From Paralvinella palmiformis (Eukaryota; Annelida; Polychaeta; Terebellida; Alvinellidae): DNA of 64,000 bases. How positions within the stretch are numbered: the stretch's first letter is position 1; every line of letters starts with the position of its first letter. The translations under genes were made by a program, and so were the position numbers. Below are positions 12,663-23,600 of this stretch, piece after piece. The notes under the pieces are model-generated. The model was given only the letters and a program-made list of their open reading frames with translations, did no database searches and had not been told where the DNA came from. Location of the stretch: assembly GCA_025642065.1 (NCBI GenBank), contig JAODUP010000317.1, forward strand, positions 124,001 to 188,000. The letters run 5' to 3'.

Positions 12663-12893
12663 CTGTGTGTGGGACGTTCCTGAGGTTCCAGGCAGACGAT
12701 GAAGGTTCTGTGTGTGGGACGTTCCTGAGGTTCCAGGCAGACGATGAAGGTACTGTGTGTGGGACGTTCCTGAGGTTCCAGGCAGACGATGAAGGTTCTG
12801 TGTGTGGGACGTTCCTCAGGTTCCAGGCAGACGATGAAGGTTCTGTGTGTGGGACGTTCCTCAGGTTCCAGGCAGACGATGAAGGTTCGGTTC
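12663..12893 (+). repeat. 45-bp minisatellite, five copies, 5' of P4HA-A
   Basis: Copies start at 12663, 12708, 12753, 12798 and 12843. Each contains GTGTGGGACGTTCCT and CAGGCAGACGATGAAGG. The copies differ at few sites (for example a G/C change in CCTSAGG), so the expansion is recent. It lies about 135 nt upstream of the P4HA-A ATG, within its likely regulatory region. Confidence 0.95.
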
Positions 12894-13005
12894 ACGTCAA
12901 CAACTCTTATTTACTTTCCTTCTTTTTGTCTTGTATTATACGACGCTGAAATTATTATAAAAAAACAGAAGTAGCTCGTTTCGCGACTGATCCTAATGTT
13001 GTGTC

Positions 13006-13139
13006 TGCCGTTACTACTTCTACTACTTCCGCTGCTGCTGCTGCTGCTACTACTACTAATATTACTACTACTACTACTAATATTACTACTAATAATAATA
13101 ATATTACTACTACTACTACTACTAATAATAATAATAATA
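13006..13139. repeat. (TAC)n/(TAA)n trinucleotide array
   Basis: Mixed TAC, GCT and AAT triplet runs; the leucine-rich frame here is an artefact. Confidence 0.9.
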
Positions 13140-13317
13140 CCGTTTATGAATAACCATGATATGCTACTGATAACGTATATATAAAATCAACAATGTTATA
13201 GAGATTGGGAGATATGGAGAACAAAGTTAAAGTCCAGGGGCTCTTCTAATAATTAAATTATATCGATCTATTATAGATTTTACTGATAGCGTATAGCAAA
13301 GCAATAAGTTCGCGGTG

Positions 13318-13354
13318 TATATAATATATATATATATATATATGTGTGTGTGAG

Positions 13355-13418
<64 letters not shown>
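13318..13418. repeat. (AT)n(GT)n microsatellite
   Basis: AT run followed by roughly 40 GT units with one interruption. Confidence 0.95.
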
Positions 13419-13419
<1 letters not shown>

Positions 13420-13674
13420 GATGCCATATTGTTATTCTATATGCTATATTGGTTAGCCGAGTAGAAACCAATTGTTGGGCAGTAGAAATATTCGCGTTAC
13501 TATAAACCCAGATAATCTAAACATTTAAACGATTATCTCAGGAAGAGTTTAAAAACAATTCAAATTTCAATCTGACAGACATGTTTGAAGATTTCGGAGA
13601 ATGAATCTCAGTTAGAGATAAAAACAGTTGAGACAGCCTCTGTGTATGTAAACTAACCGAATTACTGAATTTGT

Positions 13675-13838
13675 TGATGTTGGTTGTGTTTTTAAGTGAA
13701 ATGAGGAAAAAAAGCCACCTGTAATGAGGCTGAAAGAAAGATGAAACACTCTTCACGTACAGCCAGGCTGGGATTTGAACCCAGGTGTTAGAGGTCGGCG
13801 CCGAACGACGCTACCACTCAGGCCACGAATACCCCCTA
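13675..13838 (-). mobile_element. tRNA-derived SINE, sister subfamily of family 1 (diverged)
   Basis: The minus strand starts near GTGGCCTGAGTGGTAGCG (box A) with box B at GGGTTCAAATCCCAGCC, followed by a diverged body. It shares this layout with 20281-20455. Confidence 0.65.
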
Positions 13839-13949
13839 TAATTATGATTTTTTGTCTTACAGTGACTGTATATACTATTCGATCCAGTCGCATTACTAAT
13901 CCTATAAACTGATCAATACGAAAACACACAAATCAATCAGATATCTAAG

Positions 13950-14126
13950 CGGGGGCCTCAGTGGTCTAGCGATAGCGTGTTGGATCACAGATCACTACCA
14001 TCCGTGAATTCGAAGTTTATCTTTGACTTCGTTTCATTCCTTAGGATGTCGTTCGGCCCATTTACCCTACGATGTGCACAAAAGTAGCCGTAAAACATCA
14101 ATCATCATCATCATCATCATCATCAT
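13950..14126 (+). mobile_element. tRNA-derived SINE, family 1, with target-site duplication
   Basis: Head GTGGTCTAGCGATAGCGTG, box-B-like ATTCGAAG, body TTTGACTTCGTTTCATT and CGGCCCATTTA, tail (ATC)n. Flanks CAGATATCTAAG (13938-13949) and CAGATAGCTAAG (14127-14138) form a 12-bp duplication with one mismatch. About 25 bp are missing between head and body. Confidence 0.88.
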
Positions 14127-14689
14127 CAGATAGCTAAGATTTGTTTCCGTGTGTGTCTTACGTTGTCAATATAGAAGATTTTTTACGATTTATCGTTTAC
14201 GGCCTGCATCAATGAGAAGTTGGTCACAAAACTGTCAGAGCCTAAATATGCGCTCATTCGTCAAAACCGAATCGCTTACCTGTCTCGCCATATCAGGCGA
14301 AATATCTATTGATAAAAACTGATAACTGTACGTGGGCCTTGAGAGCTCGGATATCGCCAGATACGAAGGTTCTTCTTCGCGGCGCATTTAGTTATCATCG
14401 CAAAGCTCCGGATCTCATTTGTAAACGTCTGACGTCAAGTCCAGTTGGTCGAAACGTGCCATTTTGTCCTAAAGACACAGGGAGCAGAACGTGCCCTTTG
14501 TGTTTGTAGATGTAATTCCAAAAACAACAAACGAGGCCAGGTGTAACTGATAAGACGTGAGCTTTATGTGTAGACGTACTAGAAGCACACCATCTGTTCG
14601 TCTGCCACGATCAGGGTTTTACTAAAAATGGACACGTTTCCTGATCACCGGAAAGGCCGTTTTCAGTCCTTGAAGTAGTCAGTAAACGC

Positions 14690-14814
14690 CTCGTACGCAT
14701 AGATAGAGACAGACATACAGACACACAGATAGATAGGTTGAAAGATAAATAACTAGCTAGAGAAGAGAGATAGAAAGACAGAAAGGTAGATAGATAGATA
14801 CACACACACACACA

Positions 14815-14858
<44 letters not shown>

Positions 14859-14900
14859 ATATAGATAGATAAATAGATAGATAGATAGATAGATAGCTAA
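14690..14900. repeat. GATA-rich and (TA)n microsatellite cluster
   Basis: Imperfect AGATAGAT, CA and a long TA run; no coding signal. Confidence 0.85.
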
Positions 14901-14982
14901 AGATAGAGCCAGGATAAATAGAAGGGCGGATTCATCGAACTCTTGTTCCAACATTTAGCCGTAAGTTTTGGTGCGCATGGTG

Positions 14983-15173
14983 GTGATGATGATGATGATG
15001 ATGCTTTACGGCCCCCTTTGTGCACATGGTAGGCTAAATGGGCCGAGCGACCTCCAAATGTAATGAGGCGAAGTCAAAGATGAAACAGCCTTCAGATATG
15101 CCCACGCCGAGATTCGAACACGGGCGGTAGTGATCTGTGGCCCAACACGATACCTCTACACCACAGAACCGCC
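14983..15173 (-). mobile_element. tRNA-derived SINE, family 1
   Basis: Minus strand carries box B GTGTTCGAATCTCGG, TTTCATCTTTGACTTCGCC, GGTCGCTCGGCCCATTTAG and an ATC-repeat tail. It abuts a diverged SINE of family 2. Confidence 0.88.
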
Positions 15174-15189
15174 CTTTGGTGCGCGTGGT

Positions 15190-15405
15190 ACTTGGCAAAA
15201 TATGGCGAAGTTTTTCGGCCCCCAACTTCGTGGGTGGATGACGTCATGGAATCGCGTTGCCGTTTGACTAAACGCTGAAGCAATTGTTAAAATTACGACT
15301 TTGAAGACCCTCGCAGGATGCCAATCAATCAACGAGTGAGCATCCTCAAGGAAATTCAGCTCCATCATTTCGTGTGAATGATGATGGGGGGGGGGGGGGA
15401 TCAGC
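15190..15405 (+). mobile_element. SINE family 2, diverged copy
   Basis: Shares CTTCGTGGGTGG, GAAGACCCTCGCAGGATG and TTCAGCTCCATC in order with the copies at 32790-33065 and 42235-42510, but is more diverged. Confidence 0.55.
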
Positions 15406-16127
15406 CACTCGCAGAACGTGATCACATTGGAAATAAGTGTTTATGTCTTCGTATGTTGTCGTGATCACAGACCATAAATCACGAAACTGAAAGAAATCCC
15501 ACGAATATTCTCATTATCATTGTGAGCTTCCTCATCGTATGTCTGAAACGTCTAATCAAGACTTTCGTGTACGATTTGTTCAGCTTCGTTAACATTTTCT
15601 TACTCTCAGATGGCTCTAAATTCGTTAAAATTCTGTTGTGCAACTAAATATTATAAATAATGCAACATAATCTTGAAATACGTGCCGATATTTTACGGTA
15701 TTCTTTATTTTACGATAGTAACTGTGCGTAATATATGTGACAAAATGTTAACTGATGTTGCATTAGCGTTGGAGTGGTTCAGTACACCGTTTGGCTTGTA
15801 CATAGGTTTGATTTCAAGGTCATTTCTAATTTCTGGATTTTTAATTGAAATAATTATTATGTCCTCCTATCCATCATAAAATGAGTCGACACTGAGTGAC
15901 TCTTTTTGACACCGATGGATCGTTTAGTCTCAGCCGCATTCGTTCAAATACTCACTCACTCACTCACTCACTTACTCGCTCGCAGTATGAAGGTAGCTTG
16001 TATGTAAGTATTTCATCTGGAAGGAAGATTCCAATTCCCACCCCATAAACATGTACAAGGTTAAATATTAAAAACAAATTATTGATAAAGATTTTCCCTC
16101 TTCTGATAAACTATATACTAAACACTT

Positions 16128-16275
16128 CTACCACCACTACTACTACTACCACTACTTCTACTATTACTACTACTATTACTACTACCATACTTCTACTATT
16201 ACTACTACTATTACTTCTACTATTACTACTACTATTACTATTACTACTTCTACTACTCTACTACTATTACTAATA
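16128..16275. repeat. (TAC)n/(TTC)n/(TAT)n trinucleotide array
   Basis: About 150 nt of imperfect pyrimidine-rich triplets. Confidence 0.9.
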
Positions 16276-16405
16276 ACATTACCACTACCATTAATCCAGA
16301 ACTACGACTACTAATTCTGGTGCTGCTTGTAAAATCATGGCTTCAATCATTACAACAATACCAATAATAAATAAATAACAAAATCAATAATTAAATAACC
16401 AAATA

Positions 16406-16436
<31 letters not shown>

Positions 16437-16549
16437 TATGAATCTTAAATCCGACACTGTTATGATAATACTAAAAAAAGACTGGTTTTATGAGTAATAT
16501 AATTACTACTGATACGCGAAATGTAATCAATCCGCATTTCGTTTTTCGC

Positions 16550-17490
16550 TTTAAAACCGGTCATCGGGTGCACATCCGCAGTTCGATATACAGCGATCTT
16601 CTACCGACAGCCGACAGCAACAAAACAGTAATCTGAACGTACATTATCCACAGCCACGGTGTCAAATACTTACCGAGCTCCTCGGGCCAGTTTCGGTGTC
16701 ATCCGTGCCAGTGATTGGACTGAAGCGGAAGCGGCTCTCGATCAGTGGCGACACCACAACAACATCGAACGCTCGCCGAATTCCCCCACAAACCCGATCT
16801 TACCACCGGCCGTCAGATAGCGCGGCTACGGTTTGTTTTCTTTCCCGGCAGCCGTATACTGTATAGGTGCGGTGTTTACAACGCCGCTTTATCTATCAGT
16901 GGTCGATATTCGAGCGTATCGATCCGGCCCTAGCCACTCACTCATCGATACTGGTGTCCGGTCGAACGGCCTCCTGCCGTTCATCAGGTGCACCGGGGCG
17001 TCGTGACGCGGCGAAAAGTGACAAATCTCGGATAAATATGTCACTGCTACTCACCTCGACCTATAGTCGTCCGGTGGCTTTAATTATGGAACGGTGTGTA
17101 CGCGGTGACATAGCGACGTATAGCCGTCCAGACAGACAACACGTGTACTCCGTCTGTGGTCAAATGTTGTTGATAAACACACGCGCGCGCGCGCATTGGG
17201 CTCGCTGAACTCTGTACAGCGTACAGCGAGTCCGGTCAAGAAGCCGAGTTTGACAAGCGAAATACATCGACAGCGCTACATAGCCGCTCTAAAGACGGCG
17301 TCAATTCGCATATATATGTATATCGTATACAAAGGCCTACGCTATAGGCCTGCTATCAGATGGGTATATGATACGACACTGCGTGGTAACTTAAGGCTGC
17401 CCACCGTTGGTGTCATGCTTCAGCGGTTAGACTCGATTATACTAGACACCATCGCGAGTGAGGCGACAGACGAGTCACCAAAATAGAGCT
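16550..17490. promoter_or_regulatory. CpG-rich block between the two P4HA genes
   Basis: GC and CpG content is clearly above the AT-rich surroundings, with many CG dinucleotides. Open frames are short and lack splice logic or recognisable domains. It could be a promoter, a noncoding exon or an unmethylated island; a second, weaker CpG-rich stretch lies at 18300-18750. Function is inferred only from composition. Confidence 0.3.
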
Positions 17491-19019
17491 GGTTCGAGTT
17501 TTATCTTGACTTAATTCAGACTATTTGAGTCAAATGCTTACGTTCAGCCTAAGGGACAACTTGTACTCGGTTATATGGAATCATATGTTTTTTTAAAGTG
17601 ATCATCATCTGCTTCTCTCTCTATTAATTTTCTAACTTAAAGATGGAATTACTATTGATAGCAAAATTACAGCAACTCTGTTCCACTGAAATTAACATGA
17701 ACAACAACAACAACAATAATAAAAAAGTAAACAGCAACAAAAACAACAACAGAAGAAATTAGATGAGAATGAATAATGGCTGATTAAAACAGGTTGATAA
17801 AAATAGTGATGATGATGATGATGATACTACTACTACTAAAATCAATCTTACCTAAGTTTACATAACAGCTGACAGATATATTTCCAGTCGGAATGAATCT
17901 CGACCATATGCTTCATCAGTGTACAAAACTGGTTTTTTCCACCTTCTTTTTCTAATATGAGCAGAAAAATCGCTCATCTTCAATAACATCGTCGTGTCAA
18001 CGTCGCGCACGAGACGCGGGCCCGGGGCCGCGGACTTGATGATTGAAAAATTAGTTGGTGAGACCATAATGGAGGGGCGTGAATTTAATTAACCGAACGG
18101 AAAACTTCATTAGGCCGGGCCATAAAATGAAACGGGACGATGAAGTAAAGACCATTATACCCGTAGCATCGACTAGATCATTAAGACGTGTCACCTGGGG
18201 CCATCAAACAACAACTGCTAATATTAAACATCAATGAACTTATGCCGCAGTTATAGTGGACTATGTATTTAAAAAGGCAATATTGGTATTCGCTCTATCG
18301 GAAGCCGTGCCTTAAGAAGCCCAGACGCGGCATATGTGCATAAATTACGGTAGAAGTCGGGCCGCCATCTTTAGACGATGGGTAGATGTTACGAGCAGTC
18401 AACACGTTGCCGGAAGCTGGACGGAGCAGGGGTCAAGTTAAGCAATATACCACTTGTCATATTGTAATAGCGCCGTATTGTTTGTCCCGTGATGCTTTAC
18501 GGTGACCTACTGTCGCTGTCGAATGGCTGCGGGCCATCATATCAACACGCACTAATGTCATATAACACGGACACAGATGGCATTGTTTATATGTTGTGTT
18601 GATTTGGCATCGCCTCACCTCGCCTGTGTAACCGTTACAAGACGTTGGACGGGCTTCGTGCTTGCTAACTGCCATCGCTGACGTCGGTGGGAAAGCGATG
18701 CTGGTTTGCCCAAAGAGCGCGTGTGCATGCGCATGCGTGCTTCGCATCATTATTAATATGTGTGTTTAACTGTCCGTCTGTCTGTCTGCATCGGCTGTCT
18801 ATCTGTCTGACTGTCTGTCTGTCTGTCTGATATCCGGAATTTTGTTACATAATTGTTCTGTCTGCTAAATGTGAAATAGTTCAATGTAAAGGTAAAAAAT
18901 ACTCTGACGGGAAGACTACAATTGGTTGACATTAAGACGACAACAATGTTGACACCAAGAGGAGAATTAACATGGTATATATTTATATATTTCACTTGAA
19001 AATATAGTATAACATGTAA

Positions 19020-19024
19020 CTGAC

Positions 19025-19066
<42 letters not shown>

Positions 19067-19118
19067 CGCATGCGCGCACAAACACACACACACACAATAT
19101 ATATATATATATATATTA
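19020..19118. repeat. (TA)n and (CA)n microsatellites
   Basis: Two TA runs with a short CA run between, directly downstream of P4HA-B. Confidence 0.9.
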
Positions 19119-19156
19119 TATTTATATACAGAGATGTCCGACCAATTTTTCATTGT

Positions 19157-19162
19157 TTTATT
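19157..19162 (-). terminator. Poly(A) signal of P4HA copy B
   Basis: AATAAA on the minus strand about 52 nt after the stop at 19214. Confidence 0.6.
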
Positions 19163-19213
19163 TCCATATTCATCAATTAACACATAAAAACTAATTAAAT
19201 TCCAGCTCTTATT

Positions 19214-20629
19214 CTAGAATATTGGATAATCAGCATCTTTGGTTAAGGCGCACGGTTTCCTAAATATCTGACCATATTGACGAATCCATTTGTTAGCCAC
19301 TGAAAATAATAAGGAAGACTATAACCATTGTGTACATAAGTAATTTATAAGTACATTCAATTCTCGGACTATCGTTTCTTAAATTGTTAGACGTCTCTTC
19401 GCCTCCCCCTCCCCGGAAGAGAATACACCGCTATAGCATAGACATACCCCACTTCTGACCAAATAGAACCGGACACGCGCCGTGCAACGTCCTGGGGTCA
19501 CCTCTCTCGCCAGCAAGGTCAAAGTTGTACCAGAACGCGGCACCATTCTACGTACAGAAGACAACGTATACTGGATGTAAATATATCGCATTAACAGCGC
19601 GCATAAAATTCGTTATTTGTTCACCGTCGCGAAATAAGTGTGCCAAAGGACATATAACTTGTATATTTGCATTCTGATTTAGATATGAAGCTCTCGGAGA
19701 AGATGAACTACGTACATTTATAGCTTTATATCACTTTTACAGTACGATCATGTTTCAATCTCAGTGGAGACTTCAATATCCTAATGTTTACCTTTATCGG
19801 CGCTATTCTAATGCCTATGAGAGGAAATACGGTGGCTCCACCTGCTTTCACGTCATTGAGCTTTTTGCGTAGCGGAGAGAATATAAATTACAATTAAAAG
19901 TACACCGATTTCTGAAATAATTAAGTTGATGATTGATGATAAATGATTGATAACAATGGAGGATCGGTTTATCGAGTAGCACTAACTTTGTGATGCTTAC
20001 ATATATCATGAACGTTGCCAATCTGTCGCCAGCATTCTGCATAAAGGGCGGTAATTGTTCTAACGCCGACCTGTGCTGAAAGAAGAAAATAACAACTTAG
20101 ACATCTCCGTATGATATAAGACGAAGGCTCGATCAGTTGGAGAATGCTATTTCTACCAACTTATAAGGATAGATACCACCAACATGGAAGATATACATAC
20201 AGCGTAGAAATCAAAGTGAGGATAATACTGTCCTCCTAGTCCGTAGTTACTGACCTGGAATTAAAGTAATTAAACAAGAAATGTTGTTGTTGTTGTTGTT
20301 TTATGACCATTATTTTGCACACGGTCAGCTAAACTGGCCAAGCGAATCGGAAAGGCAACGAGGCGAACGGAAAGATGAAAATATCCTTCAGACACAGCCG
20401 GGTTGGAATTTGAACCCACGTGCTGGAGGTCGGTTGCTAACAATAAAGGCACCGTAATTAAACAAGATGTTAATCGGGTTTATGTTCGTACGGTGTGGAA
20501 CAAATATATGACAGTTGTGTAATTGGACGTTTGCATTTCCGCGTATTATAAACCTTTCCCGATCCTTTACCTAATAAACTGTCAATTCATAGCTGGCCTA
20601 ATTTGTTTATGTATTTGCTCTCTCTCTCA

Positions 20630-20660
<31 letters not shown>

Positions 20661-23600
20661 ATTCTCTCTCTTTCTGGATTACCAAATGATTAAAAACAGT
20701 TAAGAAAGACTGTATTCACAACAGGTAATTATTAATAAATTCTACGTTTAACAAATGGTGTAATTTTGTTTACAATTCAGCTAACTCGGACAAACAGTCA
20801 CGTGCTTACAATATCCTAACATGGCTATTCCGCGTTCAGTATTCAGATTAGAAGTAGACTTTTTTCACAGCCACTTTACGAAAGATAGCGTATTAATTCG
20901 AATGCATATTTACGTTCTAGTCTGCAAACAGACATACACACCTGTCTCGTTATGTCAAAGAAAATTTACATCCGAACCCGTCACTGTAGGGATGGGCTTC
21001 TACACATAGCATATATTGTAGATCTATTTAATTTGGCGAACATAAAATAGTGGCAAAAGGTGACAATATTTGGCCAATTGTTCTTGTTGTACAGATCTTC
21101 ATGTGACGCTTCGAAAGCGCTAATTTGACTAACACACTGAACATGTGTAATATGCTCAATTATTCAAAGATCATATATGCAATAGAACTTGTATTTCATA
21201 TATTGTACATTAATTAACAAAATCTCAATACATAGTAATTTATTTATTAACATGGCAAAGACTAGTACAGTATTCGTAATCAAAACATTCACACCAACAC
21301 ACTTGAAGCACGATATAACATACGTCGGTTTACATAACTGACTTGCCACTTGTTGAAATTTCGGGTAGAAACCCCTGGTTATAGCCTATTGGGTACAGCT
21401 AGCACAACTGATGTTTGCTTTGTTGTTCAGGGGTTCGACCCTGTGACCGTTGAAACCAGGTGCCGGGTGCTTAACCGCTAGGCCACCGGAGCTCACAGTA
21501 CAACTGACGCGGCACAGGCTAGTATTTATTCACATGGGAAATATTCACACCAACGCAATTAACAATAACAAGTAATGTATGTAAGTGTAATACATTTTCA
21601 ATATATGCGTACAAAATAGGAACTATTAACAATTGGTTCACATTGCAATTTTTTAAATCCCTACAGGATTTGCTTGGAATGGAATAACTCGTTACAATGA
21701 TCTCATCTGCTTCATGTTTGAATATGACTGTTGAATATTTGCTTTGAAATGCGCTTTCTCTGAATTATCTAGAAAATAAGCAATTTTTCCTGTCGCCAAA
21801 TTAAACTGATCTACAGTAGCCAAACACATGCCCCGTTTCTGGCGTTTGGTTTGTGGCGCAGTGCTCAAGCCACTGCGACATCGGGTCGAACATGCTGGAT
21901 GATTATGATGATTGATGTTTTACGGACACATTTGTGCACAAGGTAGGCTAAATGGGCCGAGCGACCTCCAACGGTAATGAGACGAAGTCAAAGACGAAAC
22001 AACCTTCAAATATGCCCACGCCGAGATTCGAACATGGGTGGTAGTGATCTGTGGTGGAACACGCTACCGCTAGACCACGGAGGCACCCTCCTCGAACATG
22101 CTGGACATACCCCGGGCACATTCAACTATCTCATCGACAGATTCATCTTCAACCATCTCGAATCGACCTACACAGACCACACATCGTCTTACAATCACTG
22201 GTACTAGACAACCACGATATCCGGACATAACTTCGCTTTAGCAATAGGCTGGCCGACATCCAACTCACATGTATTACATTTCTGGTCATAGACATGAAAC
22301 TTCACCCGTCCGTGATCCCTAGTACTCCGCCCTCGCTGCCAACAAACATACAACTAGGTACATTATCTGTTCAACTTCCCAGCCCACCCGATGTACCGAG
22401 GAAGACTAAAAAATCATCTCCTCCCCGAAGACTTCAAACTCTCAGATCACCAACTAGCAACATTGATTATGAGAAAATCAACATTTCGACCAGACATCAT
22501 CATCATCATCATCATTATCTCACTTCTCCGGAAAGAGCCCTATAAACACCATCAGCAACAATAACGTCACAACGACACAACGGAAATCAACACCAGGTGG
22601 CTGTACCCAACAGGTCACAGGTTGTGGTCTCTACTACAAATTTCACCAGCAGTGACAACAAGGTGAGTTCTAGTCGTTTATTGTCTGAAATTCCTAAACT
22701 GAAAGCTTCCACGACACCAGTGACAATGAGAAACCCAAAAGAAGAAGCTGTCACTCTGGTGAGATATGTTGTCATCCGGCCTCCATCCAACAGGATGTAA
22801 CAGGAACTTAGAGACAAACGTGAAGAACGCTCTTTAACACTGCAAGAAACTATTCAAAAATATAACACTGACCGATCTCTCTCTGTCTACAAACTCAACA
22901 ACGTTCTTAAAGCTGTTACACGAACTACACCAGGTACGGACACATTCTCTTATGAAGTTTTACAAGCACCTTTAGAAGTTCCTAGAAAAATTACTTGGGC
23001 TCTATAATAGCTCTCGGTATCAGGGTTGTCTACCAGCACCATGGAAGAAGGCTAAGATCATACCGATACTAGAACCTGGTGGGTCCTCCCTTAAGCCAAT
23101 ATCCCAGCTTCAAAATATCTTTAACATTATGGAAAAGATGATTGCCAACAGACGGACCTGGCTCTTCCCAGACCATCGGAGTCTCTTCGGATTTGTAAGA
23201 GGAAAATAAACAACTGACAGATTAGTTCAACTCATTGCCAACATAACCAATTGTCGAAAATCCAACGGCAAGAATAGGACAACCGCTGTGACCTTCCTGT
23301 ATTTGGACAAAGCTTTTGAACGAGCTCAACCGCAAACTATATTAGAATCATTGATAACCCTCGGCTTTAAAATTAAATGCCTAGCTTGGTTCAAGGATTA
23401 CCTTTCAAAACGAACCATAGCAGTAGCCCTCCAAGGATTCAACTCTAACGAGTTCACTACAGACACAGGCCTTCCACAAGGATCTATTCTCGGGTCCACT
23501 CTATTTAACGCCCTTGTTATTATTATACTCCAACTGGCTGTCACCACCGGGACAAAACTCCAATACACCGAAGGCCTTGTCCTCATTTCTAATGGAGTCA

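Larger units (their letters stand above)
12894..19213. other. Intergenic region between the tandem P4HA genes
   Basis: Apart from the repeats, SINEs and CpG-rich block listed separately I see no coding exon. A donor-like CTTAG then GTAAGAT near 17850 on the minus strand could end a 5' UTR exon of P4HA copy A, but this is unproven. Confidence 0.5.

Noticed and set aside
12575..12949. Open frames with five 15-residue repeats (FLRFQADDEG type)
   Set aside because: Produced by the 45-bp minisatellite on both strands; no start context, splice signal or homology.
13227..13471. Histidine/threonine-rich frames
   Set aside because: Pure (GT)n and (AT)n microsatellite translation.
16745..17486. Overlapping plus-strand frames in the CpG-rich block
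   Set aside because: High GC lowers stop frequency by chance; the frames overlap each other, lack domains and do not join through splice sites.
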